A DNA stretch of 64,000 bases from Pseudomonas rhizophila (GTDB taxonomy: Bacteria; Pseudomonadota; Gammaproteobacteria; Pseudomonadales; Pseudomonadaceae): positions 744,999 through 808,998 of the forward strand of contig NZ_CP024081.1 in assembly GCF_003033885.1 (NCBI RefSeq), read 5' to 3'. Each line of letters begins with the position of its first letter. The first letter of the stretch is position 1. The notes beneath the pieces are model-generated. The model was not told where the DNA came from. It made no database searches and saw only the letters and a program-made list of their open reading frames with translations. The position numbers and the translations under genes were made by a program. Positions 16,871-26,907 of the stretch are shown here, piece after piece.

Positions 16871-18580
16871 ATGCGCATAGAACCCCGCCAGCTACCCGAC
16901 ACCCTGCCATTCCTCGGTGACTTGCCACCCCTGTTGACGCGCCTGTATGCGGCCCGTGGCGTGCAGTCCGAGGCTGAACTGGACAAGAGCCTGGCGCGCT
17001 TGATTCCTTATCAGCAACTCAAGGGTATCGACGCGGCCGTGGATCTGTTGGTGGTGGCGCTGGAGCAGCGCCAGCGCATCCTGATCGTCGGCGACTTCGA
17101 TGCCGACGGGGCGACAGCCAGCACGGTGGGCATGTTGGGCCTGCGTTTGCTCGGTGCGGCCCATGTCGATTATCTGGTACCCAATCGCTTCGAGTATGGC
17201 TACGGACTGACCCCGGAAATTGTCGAGGTCGCCCTGACCCGTGAGCCGCAGTTGCTGATCACCGTGGACAACGGCATTTCCAGTGTCGAAGGTGTGGCAG
17301 CGGCGAAAGCGGCGGGGCTCAAGGTGCTGGTTACCGACCACCATTTGCCGGGCCTCGAACTGCCGGCGGCGGATGCCATCGTCAACCCGAACCAGCCGGG
17401 CTGTGAGTTCCCGAGCAAGGCATTGGCCGGTGTCGGTGTGATCTTTTATGTGCTGATGGCCTTGCGGGCGCGTCTGCGCAGCCTGGGCCGGTATGCCAGC
17501 AGCCCCCAGCCAAACATCGGCGAACTGCTGGATCTGGTGGCACTGGGCAGCGTGGCGGATGTGGTGCCTCTGGACGCCAACAACCGGATCCTGGTGCATC
17601 AGGGCCTGGAACGCATTCGTGCAGGGCGCGCCCGACCCGGCATCAAGGCGATCCTGGAAGTGGCTAGGCGCGATCATTCTCGTATCACTTCCACGGACCT
17701 CGGGTTTATCCTCGGCCCGCGCCTGAACGCAGCCGGGCGTCTGGACGACATGAGCCTGGGCATCGAATGCCTGCTCACTGACGATCCGGCCTTGGCGAGG
17801 GAGATGGCGGCGCAACTGGACGGCATGAACCAGGATCGCAAATCCATCGAACAGGGCATGCAGCGTGAAGCGCTGGCCCAGCTCAAGGACTTGCCGCTGG
17901 AGTCCATGCCGTTCGGTTTATGTCTGTTCGATCCTCAGTGGCACCAGGGCGTTATCGGGATCCTCGCCTCGCGGATGAAGGAGCGGTATTTCCGCCCAAC
18001 CATTGCTTTTGCCGATGCCGGAGACGGCCTGCTCAAGGGCTCGGGGCGCTCGGTGCCGGGTTTTCATATTCGTGATGCCCTGAGTGTGGTGGCGGCGCAA
18101 CATCCAACGCTGATCAGCAAGTATGGCGGCCACGCCATGGCGGCGGGCCTGACGTTGGCGCAAGAGAATTTTCCACTGTTCGCCGAGGCGTTCGACGCTG
18201 AAGTGCGCCGCCAATTGCGCGAAGAAGACCTGACCGGACGCCTGTTGTCGGACGGCACCCTGGCGGTGGAAGAGTTCCACCTGGAGCTGGCTCGGGCGCT
18301 GCGTCACGCCGGGCCCTGGGGGCAGCATTTCCCAGAGCCGATGTTTCACGGTGTGTTCCAGTTGGTCGAACAGCGCGTGGTGGGCGAACGGCACCTCAAG
18401 GTCGTCCTCAAAAGCGAATGCGGCTCGGTGAAACTGGACGGTATCGCCTTCGGCATCGACCGCGATATCTGGCCAAACCCCACCGTGCGCTGGGTGGAAC
18501 TGGCCTACAAACTCGACCTCAACGAGTTTCGCGGCCAGGAAACGGTGCAGTTGATGATTGCCCATATCGAACCGCGGTAG
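16871..18580 (+). CDS. recJ: Single-stranded-DNA-specific exonuclease RecJ
   Basis: 5'-3' exonuclease on single-stranded DNA used in RecFOR recombination, base excision and mismatch repair. 569 residues. DHH phosphoesterase motifs are all visible: I VGDFDADGATAS (about 75), II NRFEYGYGL (about 106), III VTDHHLPG (about 158) with PNQPGCEFPSKALAGVGV, and the DHHA1 part with GSGRSVPGFHIRDAL and KYGGHAMAAGLTL (about 390-425), followed by the OB-fold C-terminus. The ATG at 16871 gives the expected MRIEPRQLP start; the frame runs open upstream into the repeat. Confidence 0.97.
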   Translation: MRIEPRQLPDTLPFLGDLPPLLTRLYAARGVQSEAELDKSLARLIPYQQLKGIDAAVDLLVVALEQRQRILIVGDFDADGATASTVGMLGLRLLGAAHVDYLVPNRFEYGYGLTPEIVEVALTREPQLLITVDNGISSVEGVAAAKAAGLKVLVTDHHLPGLELPAADAIVNPNQPGCEFPSKALAGVGVIFYVLMALRARLRSLGRYASSPQPNIGELLDLVALGSVADVVPLDANNRILVHQGLERIRAGRARPGIKAILEVARRDHSRITSTDLGFILGPRLNAAGRLDDMSLGIECLLTDDPALAREMAAQLDGMNQDRKSIEQGMQREALAQLKDLPLESMPFGLCLFDPQWHQGVIGILASRMKERYFRPTIAFADAGDGLLKGSGRSVPGFHIRDALSVVAAQHPTLISKYGGHAMAAGLTLAQENFPLFAEAFDAEVRRQLREEDLTGRLLSDGTLAVEEFHLELARALRHAGPWGQHFPEPMFHGVFQLVEQRVVGERHLKVVLKSECGSVKLDGIAFGIDRDIWPNPTVRWVELAYKLDLNEFRGQETVQLMIAHIEPR

Positions 18581-18607
18581 ACACGCCGCCATCTTGCGTT
18601 CGTACTC

Positions 18608-18717
18608 TGTGGCGAGGGAGCTTGCTCCCGCTGGACGCGCCAGCGTCCCCTTGCGATGTGATGGCTGCAATGCCGGGGCTGCTTCGCAGCCCAGCGAGAG
18701 CAAGCTCCCTCGCCACA
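18608..18717. repeat. REPIN-like doublet (type B)
   Basis: TGTGGCGAGGGAGCTTGCTC opposed by its inverted copy GAGCAAGCTCCCTCGCCACA. The rest of the 346-bp spacer 18581-18926 before the next gene shows no further gene. Confidence 0.88.
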
Positions 18718-18926
18718 GGGGTACACCATTGCGTCACACCGTCGATTTTTAAGTTCTGAACCCTCCCGCCTCCCAGGTTGTCGACTAGGCTCTAAGCACT
18801 GCTTGATAGCCCTTGTGACGTCTTGTCGGATTTCTTTGCCCGCGGGGGCGGGTGTTGCACCTTTTGTCACTCGTCGACTTTTCAAACAGAACCCTGGAGC
18901 CTGCCCACTGATTCGAGAGGTGCCCC

Positions 18927-20033
18927 ATGAGTCTGCTGCTGGAACCCTATACCCTTCGCCAATTGACCCTGCCCAATCGCATCGCGGTGTCGCCGATGTG
19001 CCAGTACTCGAGCGCCGATGGCCTGGCCAATGACTGGCACCTGGTACACCTCGGCAGCCGCGCCGTGGGCGGTGCCGGCCTGGTGTTCACCGAAGCCACT
19101 GCCGTCACTGCCGACGGCCGCATTACTGATCAGGACCTGGGGTTGTGGAACGATGAACAGATCGGCCCCCTGCAACGCATCACCCGCTTCATCACCGCTC
19201 AAGGGGCCGTGCCCGGCATTCAACTGGCCCACGCCGGACGCAAGGCCAGCACCTGGCGACCCTGGCTCGGTAAGCATGGCAGCGTAAAACCGGAGGAGGG
19301 CGGCTGGGTTCCGGTCGGCCCGTCGCCGATTGCCTTCGATCCGCAGCACACCCAGCCGATCCAACTGGACGAGGGGCAGATTGCCGGTGTCATCCAGGCG
19401 TTCGTGGAGGCGGCCAAACGTAGCCTGACGGCCGGATTCAAAGTCGTGGAAGTCCACGCAGCCCACGGCTATCTGCTGCATCAATTCCTGTCTCCCTTGA
19501 GCAATCAGCGGCGCGATCAATACGGCGGCTCGTTCGAGAATCGCATCCGGCTGGTGCTGCAAGTGACCGAAGCGGTCCGGGCGGTATGGCCTGAGGAATT
19601 GCCGGTGTTCGTGCGCGTATCGGCCACCGACTGGGTCGAGGATGGCTGGAACCCGGATGAAACCGTGGAGCTGGCGCGGCGATTCAGGGCGCTGGGGGTG
19701 GACCTGATCGATGTGTCATCGGGCGGCACCGCTGTGAATGCGGAAATTCCCACCGGTCCGGGGTATCAGACGCGCTTTGCCGAACGGGTGCGCAAGGAGT
19801 CGGAAATCGCCACCGGCACTGTCGGCATGATTACCGAACCGGCCCAGGCCGAGCACATCTTGCGGACCTGCCAGGCCGACATCATTTTCCTGGCCCGCGA
19901 ACTGTTGCGTGATCCGTACTGGGCGTTGCATGCCGATGATGACCTGGGGGGCCGCAAGGCCACGTGGCCAGCGCAGTATCAGAGAGCCACGCATCGGGAC
20001 CAGCCGATTCATGAGTCGGATTTGCGCGATTAA
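18927..20033 (+). CDS. Old Yellow Enzyme family NADH:flavin oxidoreductase (YqjM/XenA-like)
   Basis: 368-residue FMN-dependent ene-reductase that reduces activated C=C bonds and often nitro compounds. The thermophilic-like/YqjM class is indicated by the cysteine in SPMCQYSS (C25) and GGAGLVFTEATAV, GIQLAHAGRKAS, EVHAAHGYLLHQFLSPLSNQRRDQYGGSFENR (FMN and substrate binding) and ARELLRDPYWALHA near the C-terminus. GAGAGG precedes the ATG. Followed by an intrinsic terminator. The physiological substrate is unknown. Confidence 0.93.
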   Translation: MSLLLEPYTLRQLTLPNRIAVSPMCQYSSADGLANDWHLVHLGSRAVGGAGLVFTEATAVTADGRITDQDLGLWNDEQIGPLQRITRFITAQGAVPGIQLAHAGRKASTWRPWLGKHGSVKPEEGGWVPVGPSPIAFDPQHTQPIQLDEGQIAGVIQAFVEAAKRSLTAGFKVVEVHAAHGYLLHQFLSPLSNQRRDQYGGSFENRIRLVLQVTEAVRAVWPEELPVFVRVSATDWVEDGWNPDETVELARRFRALGVDLIDVSSGGTAVNAEIPTGPGYQTRFAERVRKESEIATGTVGMITEPAQAEHILRTCQADIIFLARELLRDPYWALHADDDLGGRKATWPAQYQRATHRDQPIHESDLRD

Positions 20034-20048
20034 GGGTTAGCTTGAAAC

Positions 20049-20082
20049 AAAAAGCCCCGGTCGTTTTGGCCGGGGCTTTTGT
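20049..20082 (+). terminator. Rho-independent terminator
   Basis: AAAAGCCCCGG / CCGGGGCTTTT stem with a T-rich tail, directly after the Old Yellow Enzyme gene; its symmetry may also serve the opposite strand. Confidence 0.9.
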
Positions 20083-20119
20083 TTATTTGGCTGGATGGTA
20101 CGGCGTCTGTACGTGCCTC

Positions 20120-20212
20120 ATCGCGAGCAGGCTCGCTCCCACAGTGGATTGGTGTTGTTCACAGAATTTGTGATCCACACCCCACCCTGTGGGAGCGAGC
20201 CTGCTCGCGATG
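20120..20212. repeat. REPIN-like doublet in inside-out order
   Basis: Here the ATCGCGAG...CTCCCACAG unit comes first and CTGTGGGAG...CTCGCGAT second, the reverse of the other doublets, with about 43 bp between. The same arrangement occurs at 52062-52139. Confidence 0.85.
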
Positions 20213-20235
20213 GCGTCATCCCTGACGCGCAAGGA

Positions 20236-21861
20236 TCAAGGGTATTTACGCTTATCCGGCGCCGGCGGGAAGTACTGGTACAGCCAGGTCTCGCTCAAGG
20301 TCCGGTCATTGGTGCGCAGGAACAGGCGCATCTCCACCGGGTCCACGCGGTCGTCGGTCGGGTACCAGTCGAAGGTGATGCGGTAACCCTTGATCGCATC
20401 GAGCACCAGCACGTTGAAGTCCTTCACCTCGCCGTGGGAGCAGGTCACTACCGGTTCGATACCGGTGCCAGGGGGGAGCTGGTCGAGGCCGCCGCCGTTG
20501 AAGTCCACGGCAAAACGTCGGGCCCAGACGGTGGGGTAGTGCTCGCCCGGTGCCCAGCCTTCGATGAAGCCGCCCATGCCTGAACGGGTCGCGTTGACCT
20601 GGGCCAGCTCGGTGCTCACCGGTGGCAAGGCGCTCCAATAGAGCTTGTAGCCGTAGTTCAGCGATTCACCGGCAGCGACCGGCTTCTTCGGCGTCCAGAA
20701 TGCGACGATGTTGTCCAGGGTTTCACCGGTCGTAGGAATTTCCAGCAGATCGACCGAGCCTTCGCCCCAGGCCGTTGTCGGTTCGACCCACAGGCTCGGG
20801 CGCTTGCTGTACCAGTCCACGGTGTCCTGGTAGCTGGCGAAGTCGTGATCGGTCTGCACCAGGCCGAAGCCTTTGGGGTTGTTGTCGGCGAAGGCGTTGA
20901 ACTGCAGGGTGGCGGGGTTGTTCAGCGGGCGACAAACCCACTCGCCATTGCCGCGCCACATCGCCAGTCGGTCGGAATCGTGAATTTGCGGGTGGATGGT
21001 GTCGCACATGCGCCGCTCAACGGTGCCACAGCTGAACATACTGGTCATCGGCGCGATGCCCAATTGCTCGATGGCGGTACGGGCATTGATGTGCGCATCG
21101 ATTTCCATCACGACGCGGGTGGGCTGACAATCGATGTCAAAACGATAGGCGCCGGTGGCGCTGGGCGAGTCGAGCAGGGCGTAGACCACGAAACGGGTAC
21201 TGTTCTTGTCCGGGATTTCGAACCAGAACTTGGTGAAGTCCGGGAATTCCTCACGCTTCTTGGCGTAAGTGTCGATGGCCAGGCCCCGGGCCGATAATCC
21301 GTACTGGCCGGTGTTGTCCACGGCGCGGAAATAACTGGCCCCCAGAAACGAAACGATATCGTGCCGGTCCAGCTCCGGCGCCTTGAACACCCTGAACCCT
21401 GAGAAGCCCAGGTCACCGGTCAACTGCGAAGTGTTGACCGTGGTTTTCTCATAGTTGAACAACTCCGGGCGGAAGTGCACTTCACGGGCCATGCGGGTCT
21501 TGGCATCGACACTGTACATGCGCACCGGTTGCTTGAAGCCCATGCCGACGTGGAAAAACTGCACGTCCAGTTGACCGTCCAGCTCCTTCCACAGCGAGTG
21601 GTTGGCGTCGTAGCGGATGGCGTTGAATTGCAGCGGGGACATCATCGCCAGTGTCGGCGGCAAAACTTGCTTGGTGTCGACGTAACGGCTCTTGGCCAGT
21701 TCCCGGGCCTGTTCTTTCAACCCATTGAAATCGAAAGGACGGGCCTCGCCGTCGGCGGTCCGGTCAGCAGCCCAGGCGCGTGCGGCCATAAGCCCTGAGG
21801 CCGAAAGCCCGGTGTAGGCAGCGAAAGCCATGGACGCCTTGAGCAGATTCCTGCGGTGCAT
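20236..21861 (-). CDS. opgD: Glucans biosynthesis protein D (periplasmic)
   Basis: Periplasmic protein (541 residues) of the MdoG/OpgG family that shapes osmoregulated periplasmic glucans. The N-terminus [20 protein letters not shown] is a twin-arginine (Tat) signal, as in E. coli OpgD, ending near ARAWA-AD. The body carries the family segments [41 protein letters not shown] and [22 protein letters not shown] sequence. ATG 21861 is chosen for the Tat signal and an AAAGG ribosome binding site; the frame is open upstream to 22005 without function. opgG/opgH are not adjacent, so this is a free-standing opgD. Confidence 0.95.
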   Translation of the reverse strand: MHRRNLLKASMAFAAYTGLSASGLMAARAWAADRTADGEARPFDFNGLKEQARELAKSRYVDTKQVLPPTLAMMSPLQFNAIRYDANHSLWKELDGQLDVQFFHVGMGFKQPVRMYSVDAKTRMAREVHFRPELFNYEKTTVNTSQLTGDLGFSGFRVFKAPELDRHDIVSFLGASYFRAVDNTGQYGLSARGLAIDTYAKKREEFPDFTKFWFEIPDKNSTRFVVYALLDSPSATGAYRFDIDCQPTRVVMEIDAHINARTAIEQLGIAPMTSMFSCGTVERRMCDTIHPQIHDSDRLAMWRGNGEWVCRPLNNPATLQFNAFADNNPKGFGLVQTDHDFASYQDTVDWYSKRPSLWVEPTTAWGEGSVDLLEIPTTGETLDNIVAFWTPKKPVAAGESLNYGYKLYWSALPPVSTELAQVNATRSGMGGFIEGWAPGEHYPTVWARRFAVDFNGGGLDQLPPGTGIEPVVTCSHGEVKDFNVLVLDAIKGYRITFDWYPTDDRVDPVEMRLFLRTNDRTLSETWLYQYFPPAPDKRKYP

Positions 21862-22225
21862 AAATACAACCTTTCTGGAAACAATCCCGAGCCTTTCCTG
21901 GCAACAGAGACTGGTAAAGAAGTTCGGACATGCCTTTGGCCAAACGCGACGGACGTTAGAACAGATACCTGAGAGCTGGATCGGTTCACCGAGGCGCAAA
22001 ATCATAGGGGATACGTGGCACGGGAGAGAGAGGAAAGCGTGGTTTAGTTAAATTTCCTTACAGATATTTCCTTTTTTAACGGGTAACTCTGCATTTTTTG
22101 ACTAATTACTCTAAAACTCCCTGTTCACGGTGTGAATCCTCCCTATCCTTTAGCGTGATAGAGGTTGAACCCGCGGATTCAGCAGGTGCTATCGGTCAAT
22201 TCGACGTACAGAAGGACAAGGCTCA
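21862..22225. other. Divergent spacer between opgD and a small ORF
   Basis: 364 bp, somewhat AT-richer than its surroundings, probably holding both promoters. I could not settle on convincing -35/-10 pairs and see no gene. Confidence 0.4.
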
Positions 22226-22411
22226 ATGACAAAAATACAGGGCATCACCCAATTGCTGGGGATCCTTCCATGCTTGACGAGCGCGCGCCGGACCCGGCCG
22301 CTCAGCATGGACGAACTAAGACTGGTGGAACGCTATCGCGAACTGTCGGAAAACGACCGGATCGCCATGCGTTGCCTGATGGATGCGATGCGCAGTGTTT
22401 CGAGGTTTTGA
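22226..22411 (+). CDS. Small protein of unknown function
   Basis: 61 residues. AAGGACAAGG precedes the ATG at suitable spacing, which supports translation. The C-terminal half (SMDELRLVERYRELSENDRIAMRCLMDAMRSVS) is predicted helical and amphipathic and resembles the C-terminal helices of some small XRE-type regulators in Pseudomonas, but no complete helix-turn-helix is visible. I do not recognise the family. It lies just upstream of a PIN-toxin remnant; a link to it is speculation. Confidence 0.6.
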   Translation: MTKIQGITQLLGILPCLTSARRTRPLSMDELRLVERYRELSENDRIAMRCLMDAMRSVSRF

Positions 22412-22481
22412 ATGAGTGCGGATCTGCTCGTAGAGAGCTCGGATTGCGCTTTTATCCATCTTTCTGGTTTCACATCAGCCA

Positions 22482-22622
22482 GTAGGAGGCGGGAAAAATA
22501 ACGTGCTGGCCGATTTTTTTATCGGTGCCCATGCGGCTGTGAATGGCCTGCCTTTGCTCACTCGTGATGCCAAACGCTACCGAAGTTATTTTCCCTCAGT
22601 GGCGTTGGTAGTGCCGTCATGA
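22482..22622 (+). pseudogene. C-terminal remnant of a VapC-type PIN-domain toxin
   Basis: Reading from 22482 in frame to a TGA at 22620-22622 gives VGGGKNN followed by VLADFFIGAHAAVNGLPL, LTRDAKRYRSYF and PSVALVVPS. This matches the C-terminal third of one VapC group, whose members read (G)GAK-x-x-x-LPDFFIGAHA...LLTRDARRYR-YFP...L-AP. The two downstream acidic residues of the PIN active site (ADFF and TRD) are kept, but the N-terminal half with the DTN/D and E residues is missing; upstream the frame is unrelated and closed by TAG at 22431. No antitoxin gene is seen. A relic of a lost toxin-antitoxin locus. Confidence 0.75.
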
Positions 22623-22678
22623 CACTTGAACCGCCACGACCAGACTCTGCCGTCCGGCCTTGGTAATCGTTCTTTGGT

Positions 22679-24103
22679 TCAATGCTTGAACATCACATGC
22701 CGCACTACTGTGTAGTCCTCCAGTCCATACATCGACATGTCCTTGCCATAACCGGAACGTTTCTGACCGCCATGGGGCATTTCGCTGACGAGCATGAAGT
22801 GGGTGTTCACCCAGGTGCAGCCATATTGCAGGCGTGCCGCCAAGCGATGGGCGCGGCCGATGTCAGCGGTCCAGACTGAAGACGCCAGGCCGTAGTCCGA
22901 GTCGTTGGCCCAGGCCAGCACCTGCGCTTCGTCGATGAACGGTGTGACGGACACCACCGGCCCAAAAACCTCGCGGCGCACGATTTCGTCGTCCTGCTGG
23001 GCGTCGGCCAATACCGTTGGTTCAAAGAAGAATCCGTTGCCGTCCACGGCCTTGCCACCGGTAATCAGGCGAATATGCGACTGGGCGATGGCCCGTTCGA
23101 CAAAGCCGGCCACGCGGTCGCGGTGCTGGGCAGTGATCAGCGGCCCCATCTCGGTGTCCGGGGCGGTTTGCAGGCCGTATTTGATGCTGGCCACCGCCGC
23201 ACCGAGTTTCTCGACGAACCTGTCGTAGATGCCTTGTTGGGCGTAAATGCGGCAGGCAGCGGTGCAGTCCTGGCCGGCATTGTAGAAACCGAAGGTGCGG
23301 ATGCCTTCCACGGCTGCGTCAATGTCGGCATCGTCGAAAATGATCACCGGGGCCTTGCCGCCCAGTTCCATGTGGGTGCGTTTGACGCTGTCGGCGGTGC
23401 TGGAAATGATGTTCGCGCCTGTGGCGATGGAGCCGGTCAGCGAAACCATGCGCACCTTTGCGTGAGTGACCAACGGTTGCCCGACCGTCTGACCACGACC
23501 GAACAGCACGTTGAGTACACCCGCGGGGAAAATTTCCGACGCCAGTTCCGCCAGCCGCAACGCCGTCAGTGGGGTCTGCTCCGAGGGTTTGAGCACTACG
23601 GTGTTACCGGCGGCCAGGGCTGGGGCGATTTTCCAGGCGACCATCATCAACGGGTAATTCCACGGCGCGATGGAGGCGATCACGCCCACCGGATCGCGGC
23701 GGATCATCGACGTGTGCCCCGGCAGGTATTCGCCACCCGCCGAGCCGCTCATGCAACGGCTGGCGCCGGCAAAGAAACGGAACACGTCGGCAATTGCCGG
23801 GATCTCGTCGTTCAGCACGGCGTTCAAAGGTTTGCCGCAATTGTCCGATTCGAGCCTGGCCAGTTCTTCGCCGTGGGCTTCGATGGTGTCGGCCAGCTTG
23901 AGCAGGAGCAGGGAGCGGTCCTTGGGCGATACCTGGGACCAGCTTTGGAAGGCACTGTCGGCCGCGCGCACGGCGGCATCGACCTGAGCTTCGCTGGCTT
24001 CGTTGATTTCCACCAGCACCCGGCCCAGCGCGGGGTTGAACACGGCCTGGCCGGGCCCGTCGCCGTTCACCAGGTGACCATTGATCAGCAGTTTGGTTTG
24101 CAT
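22679..24103 (-). CDS. patD: Gamma-aminobutyraldehyde dehydrogenase
   Basis: NAD-dependent aldehyde dehydrogenase (474 residues) that oxidises 4-aminobutanal to GABA in putrescine catabolism. It matches E. coli PatD (YdcW) closely over its whole length, for example [62 protein letters not shown] (catalytic Glu) and [17 protein letters not shown] (catalytic Cys), ending [13 protein letters not shown]. The ATG at 24103 is chosen because GAGGG lies 7 nt upstream; the frame also offers a TTG two codons earlier. It has no putrescine genes next to it. Assigned by similarity; related aldehydes may also be used. Confidence 0.88.
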   Translation of the reverse strand: MQTKLLINGHLVNGDGPGQAVFNPALGRVLVEINEASEAQVDAAVRAADSAFQSWSQVSPKDRSLLLLKLADTIEAHGEELARLESDNCGKPLNAVLNDEIPAIADVFRFFAGASRCMSGSAGGEYLPGHTSMIRRDPVGVIASIAPWNYPLMMVAWKIAPALAAGNTVVLKPSEQTPLTALRLAELASEIFPAGVLNVLFGRGQTVGQPLVTHAKVRMVSLTGSIATGANIISSTADSVKRTHMELGGKAPVIIFDDADIDAAVEGIRTFGFYNAGQDCTAACRIYAQQGIYDRFVEKLGAAVASIKYGLQTAPDTEMGPLITAQHRDRVAGFVERAIAQSHIRLITGGKAVDGNGFFFEPTVLADAQQDDEIVRREVFGPVVSVTPFIDEAQVLAWANDSDYGLASSVWTADIGRAHRLAARLQYGCTWVNTHFMLVSEMPHGGQKRSGYGKDMSMYGLEDYTVVRHVMFKH

Positions 24104-24299
24104 GTCCAAGCCCTCGTCAAAGCTGTTTTTGCTGCGGTTTTTCAGTTGATTCGAGTCTATATCGTTTTATCGGGTTCGCCGCAGCCACAGGAAAATTGGC
24201 AAGCAACATCTCGAAGCACTCTCACCGACAGACTCGGGCACTTTCGAACTAGGCTGATTGCCTTAATGATCCGGTTACCCGAATGCGTGGAGGCAGCAA

Positions 24300-25013
24300 A
24301 TGAACACCCGTGGATTGCTCGATCAGCTTCTCAAGTCCGGTCAGGAAATGTTGCAGAACAAGGCTGGCGGCTCCCAAGGCAAGTCATCCGGCGGCCTGGG
24401 CGGTTTGCTCGGCGGTGGTGCTGGCAATTTGGGCGGGATGCTCTCCGGCGCGGGTGGCGGGGCGCTGGCCGCCGGAGCCATGGGCCTGTTGCTGGGCAAC
24501 AAGAAGGCTCGCCAGTTTGGCGGCAAGGCCCTGACCTATGGTGGTCTGGCGGCATTGGGCGTGATCGCCTACAAGGCCTATGGCAATTGGCAAGCCCAGC
24601 AGGGCAGTGCGCCGAAAACTGAACCGCAGACGCTGGATCGTCTTCCCCCGGCCCAGGTCGAGCAGCACAGCCAGGCGATCCTCACGGCCCTGGTGGCGGC
24701 GGCCAAGGCCGATGGCCATGTCGACGAGCGTGAAAAGCAGTTGATCGAAGGCGAGTTCACCAAGCTCGACAACGATCAGGAGCTGCAACACTGGCTGCAC
24801 GCCGAGCTCAACAAACCCCTGGACCCCGCCGACGTCGCCCGGGCCGCCAGCACGCCGGAAATGGCCGCCGAGATGTACATCGCCAGTGTGATGCTGGTGG
24901 ATGAGGAAAACTTCATGGAGAAATCCTACCTCGATGAACTGGCGCGCCAGCTCAAACTGGAGCCGGGGTTGAAGACTGAGCTGGAGAAGCAGGTACGTCA
25001 GGCGTCTCTTTGA
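24300..25013 (+). CDS. DUF533/TerB-like inner membrane protein (YebE family)
   Basis: 237 residues. A glycine-rich N-terminal part (about 25-60) and hydrophobic segments near 50-65 and 78-92 are followed by a TerB-like helical domain (about 120-235; LTALVAAAKADGHVDEREKQLIEG, then MAAEMYIASVMLVDEENFMEKSYLDELARQL). This matches E. coli YebE. GGAGG lies 6 nt before the ATG. Function is unknown; TerB-like domains bind metals in some proteins, and YebE responds to envelope stress in enterobacteria. Confidence 0.88.
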   Translation: MNTRGLLDQLLKSGQEMLQNKAGGSQGKSSGGLGGLLGGGAGNLGGMLSGAGGGALAAGAMGLLLGNKKARQFGGKALTYGGLAALGVIAYKAYGNWQAQQGSAPKTEPQTLDRLPPAQVEQHSQAILTALVAAAKADGHVDEREKQLIEGEFTKLDNDQELQHWLHAELNKPLDPADVARAASTPEMAAEMYIASVMLVDEENFMEKSYLDELARQLKLEPGLKTELEKQVRQASL

Positions 25014-25046
25014 GTCAGGCCTGACCCCAAGGTAAATATCACCCCC

Positions 25047-25136
25047 TGTGGGAGCGAGCCTGCTCGCGATAGCGGTATGTCAGTCGACACTATTATTGAC
25101 CGATGCACCGCAATCGCGAGCAGGTTCGCTCCCATA
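25047..25136. repeat. REPIN-like doublet (type A, one arm degenerate)
   Basis: The right arm reads GCAGGTTCGCTCCCATA, two changes from the consensus. The rest of the 271-bp spacer before wspA contains a TATACT (25247-25252) that may be a -10 box. Confidence 0.85.
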
Positions 25137-25284
25137 GAACTTTTGCATCGACTGCCACATTGATGCCTGGCTTGAGCTGTTTGAACAGCTGAGCGAATCA
25201 CCAAACTCCTTCCTCACCGCCATACAGCCGCAACGTCGCCCTCGGCTATACTCCCCAGCATTTCAAAATGCCCGAGGTTGTACT

Positions 25285-26907
25285 GTGAAGAACTGGACGT
25301 TGCGCCAACGCATCCTGGCGAGTTTTGCGGTGATCATCGCCATCATGCTGCTGATGGTGGTCGTCACGTATTCGCGGTTAATGAGGATCGAGGCCAGCGA
25401 AGAAAAAGTACGCGTCTACGCGGTGCCGGGGGTGTATTACAGTTCCATGATTCGCGGTGGCTGGGTCGACAGCTACGTCAAGACCCAGCAGATCGTCGGC
25501 CTCTCCGGCCAGCGGGAAATCACTGCCGAGGACAAGGCCCTCTACCAGGGCTACGAGCAGCATCTGCGCGAGGAAATCCAGCACTATCAAAAGCTGATCC
25601 AGGACCCTGCCGATCAAGTCTCCTTCGATGAGTTCGAGGTCAATCATCAGGACTTCAACAAGGCCCTGGCGAAGGTTCTGGACCTGTATGAACGCAAGGA
25701 TTTCGAAGGGGCACAGCTGGCGCTGGAGAAGGAGCTGACGCCGGCATGGCTCGACGGTCGCGGGCATTTGAACCAGATCATCGAACGCAACCGGGAGCTG
25801 GCGGAAAAAGCCGCCCTGACCATCAGTCAGTCGGTAACCGCCGCTGAAGTTGCCATGGGGCTGTCGTTTCTCGTGGCGGTGCTCATTGCCATGCTTTGTG
25901 GCCTGTTGTTGATGCGCGCGATCATGGCGCCGATGAACCGCATTGTGGAAATCCTCGGCATCATGCGCAGCGGCGACCTGAGCGGGCGCCTGAACCTTGC
26001 GCGTAAAGACGAGTTCGGTGCGGTGGAAACCGGCTTCAACGACATGATGGCCGAGCTGACATCGCTGGTGTCCCAGGCCCAGCGCTCTTCGGTGCAGGTC
26101 ACCACCTCGGTCACCGAGATCGCCGCCACCTCCCGCGAGCAACAGGCCACGGCCACCGAAACCGCCGCTACCACTACGGAGATCGGCGCGACCTCTCGGG
26201 AAATTGCCGCCACGTCCCGGGATCTGGTGCGCACCATGACCGAAGTTTCCAGCGCCGCCGACCAGGCCTCGGTGGCGGCCGGTTCCGGCCAGCAAGGCCT
26301 GGCACGCATGGAAGAAACCATGCACTCGGTGATGGGCGCGGCGGATCTGGTGAACGCGAAGCTGGCGATCCTCAACGAGAAGGCCGGCAACATCAACCAG
26401 GTGGTGGTGACCATCGTCAAGGTGGCCGACCAGACCAACCTGTTGTCCCTCAATGCCGCCATCGAGGCCGAGAAGGCGGGAGAGTATGGCCGCGGTTTTG
26501 CCGTGGTCGCCACTGAGGTTCGGCGCCTGGCGGATCAGACAGCCGTGGCGACCTACGACATCGAGCAGATGGTGCGCGAGATCCAGTCCGCCGTATCCGC
26601 TGGAGTGATGGGCATGGACAAGTTTTCCGAAGAAGTGCGCCGTGGCATGGCCGAGGTGCAGCAGGTCGGCGAGCAACTGTCGCAGATCATCCACCAGGTA
26701 CAGGCGCTGGCGCCGCGGGTGTTGATGGTCAACGAAGGTATGCAGGCCCAGGCCACCGGCGCCGAGCAGATCAACCATGCCCTGGTGCAATTGGGCGATG
26801 CCAGCAGTCAGACGGTGGAGTCCCTGCGCCAGGCCAGTTCTGCCATCGATGAACTGAGCCAGGTGGCCGTGGGGCTGCGCAGTGGCGTCTCGCGTTTCAA
26901 AGTCTGA
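25285..26907 (+). CDS. wspA: WspA, membrane chemoreceptor of the Wsp system
   Basis: Methyl-accepting chemotaxis protein (540 residues) that senses surface contact or envelope stress and signals to WspE. Transmembrane helix 1 at about 12-32, periplasmic four-helix-type sensor domain about 35-185, transmembrane helix 2 about 190-212, HAMP about 213-265, then a long coiled-coil signalling domain whose tip is seen in VADQTNLLSLNAAIEAEKAGEYGRGFAVVATEVRRLADQ (about 380-420). The start is a GTG with GAGG 8 nt upstream. First gene of wspABCDEFR; its stop overlaps the wspB start by one base. Confidence 0.96.
   Translation: MKNWTLRQRILASFAVIIAIMLLMVVVTYSRLMRIEASEEKVRVYAVPGVYYSSMIRGGWVDSYVKTQQIVGLSGQREITAEDKALYQGYEQHLREEIQHYQKLIQDPADQVSFDEFEVNHQDFNKALAKVLDLYERKDFEGAQLALEKELTPAWLDGRGHLNQIIERNRELAEKAALTISQSVTAAEVAMGLSFLVAVLIAMLCGLLLMRAIMAPMNRIVEILGIMRSGDLSGRLNLARKDEFGAVETGFNDMMAELTSLVSQAQRSSVQVTTSVTEIAATSREQQATATETAATTTEIGATSREIAATSRDLVRTMTEVSSAADQASVAAGSGQQGLARMEETMHSVMGAADLVNAKLAILNEKAGNINQVVVTIVKVADQTNLLSLNAAIEAEKAGEYGRGFAVVATEVRRLADQTAVATYDIEQMVREIQSAVSAGVMGMDKFSEEVRRGMAEVQQVGEQLSQIIHQVQALAPRVLMVNEGMQAQATGAEQINHALVQLGDASSQTVESLRQASSAIDELSQVAVGLRSGVSRFKV

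Noticed and set aside
23075..24622. 515-codon plus-strand frame antisense to the aldehyde dehydrogenase
   Set aside because: The opposite-strand gene matches PatD throughout; this translation has no similarity and runs on into the DUF533 gene in the wrong frame.
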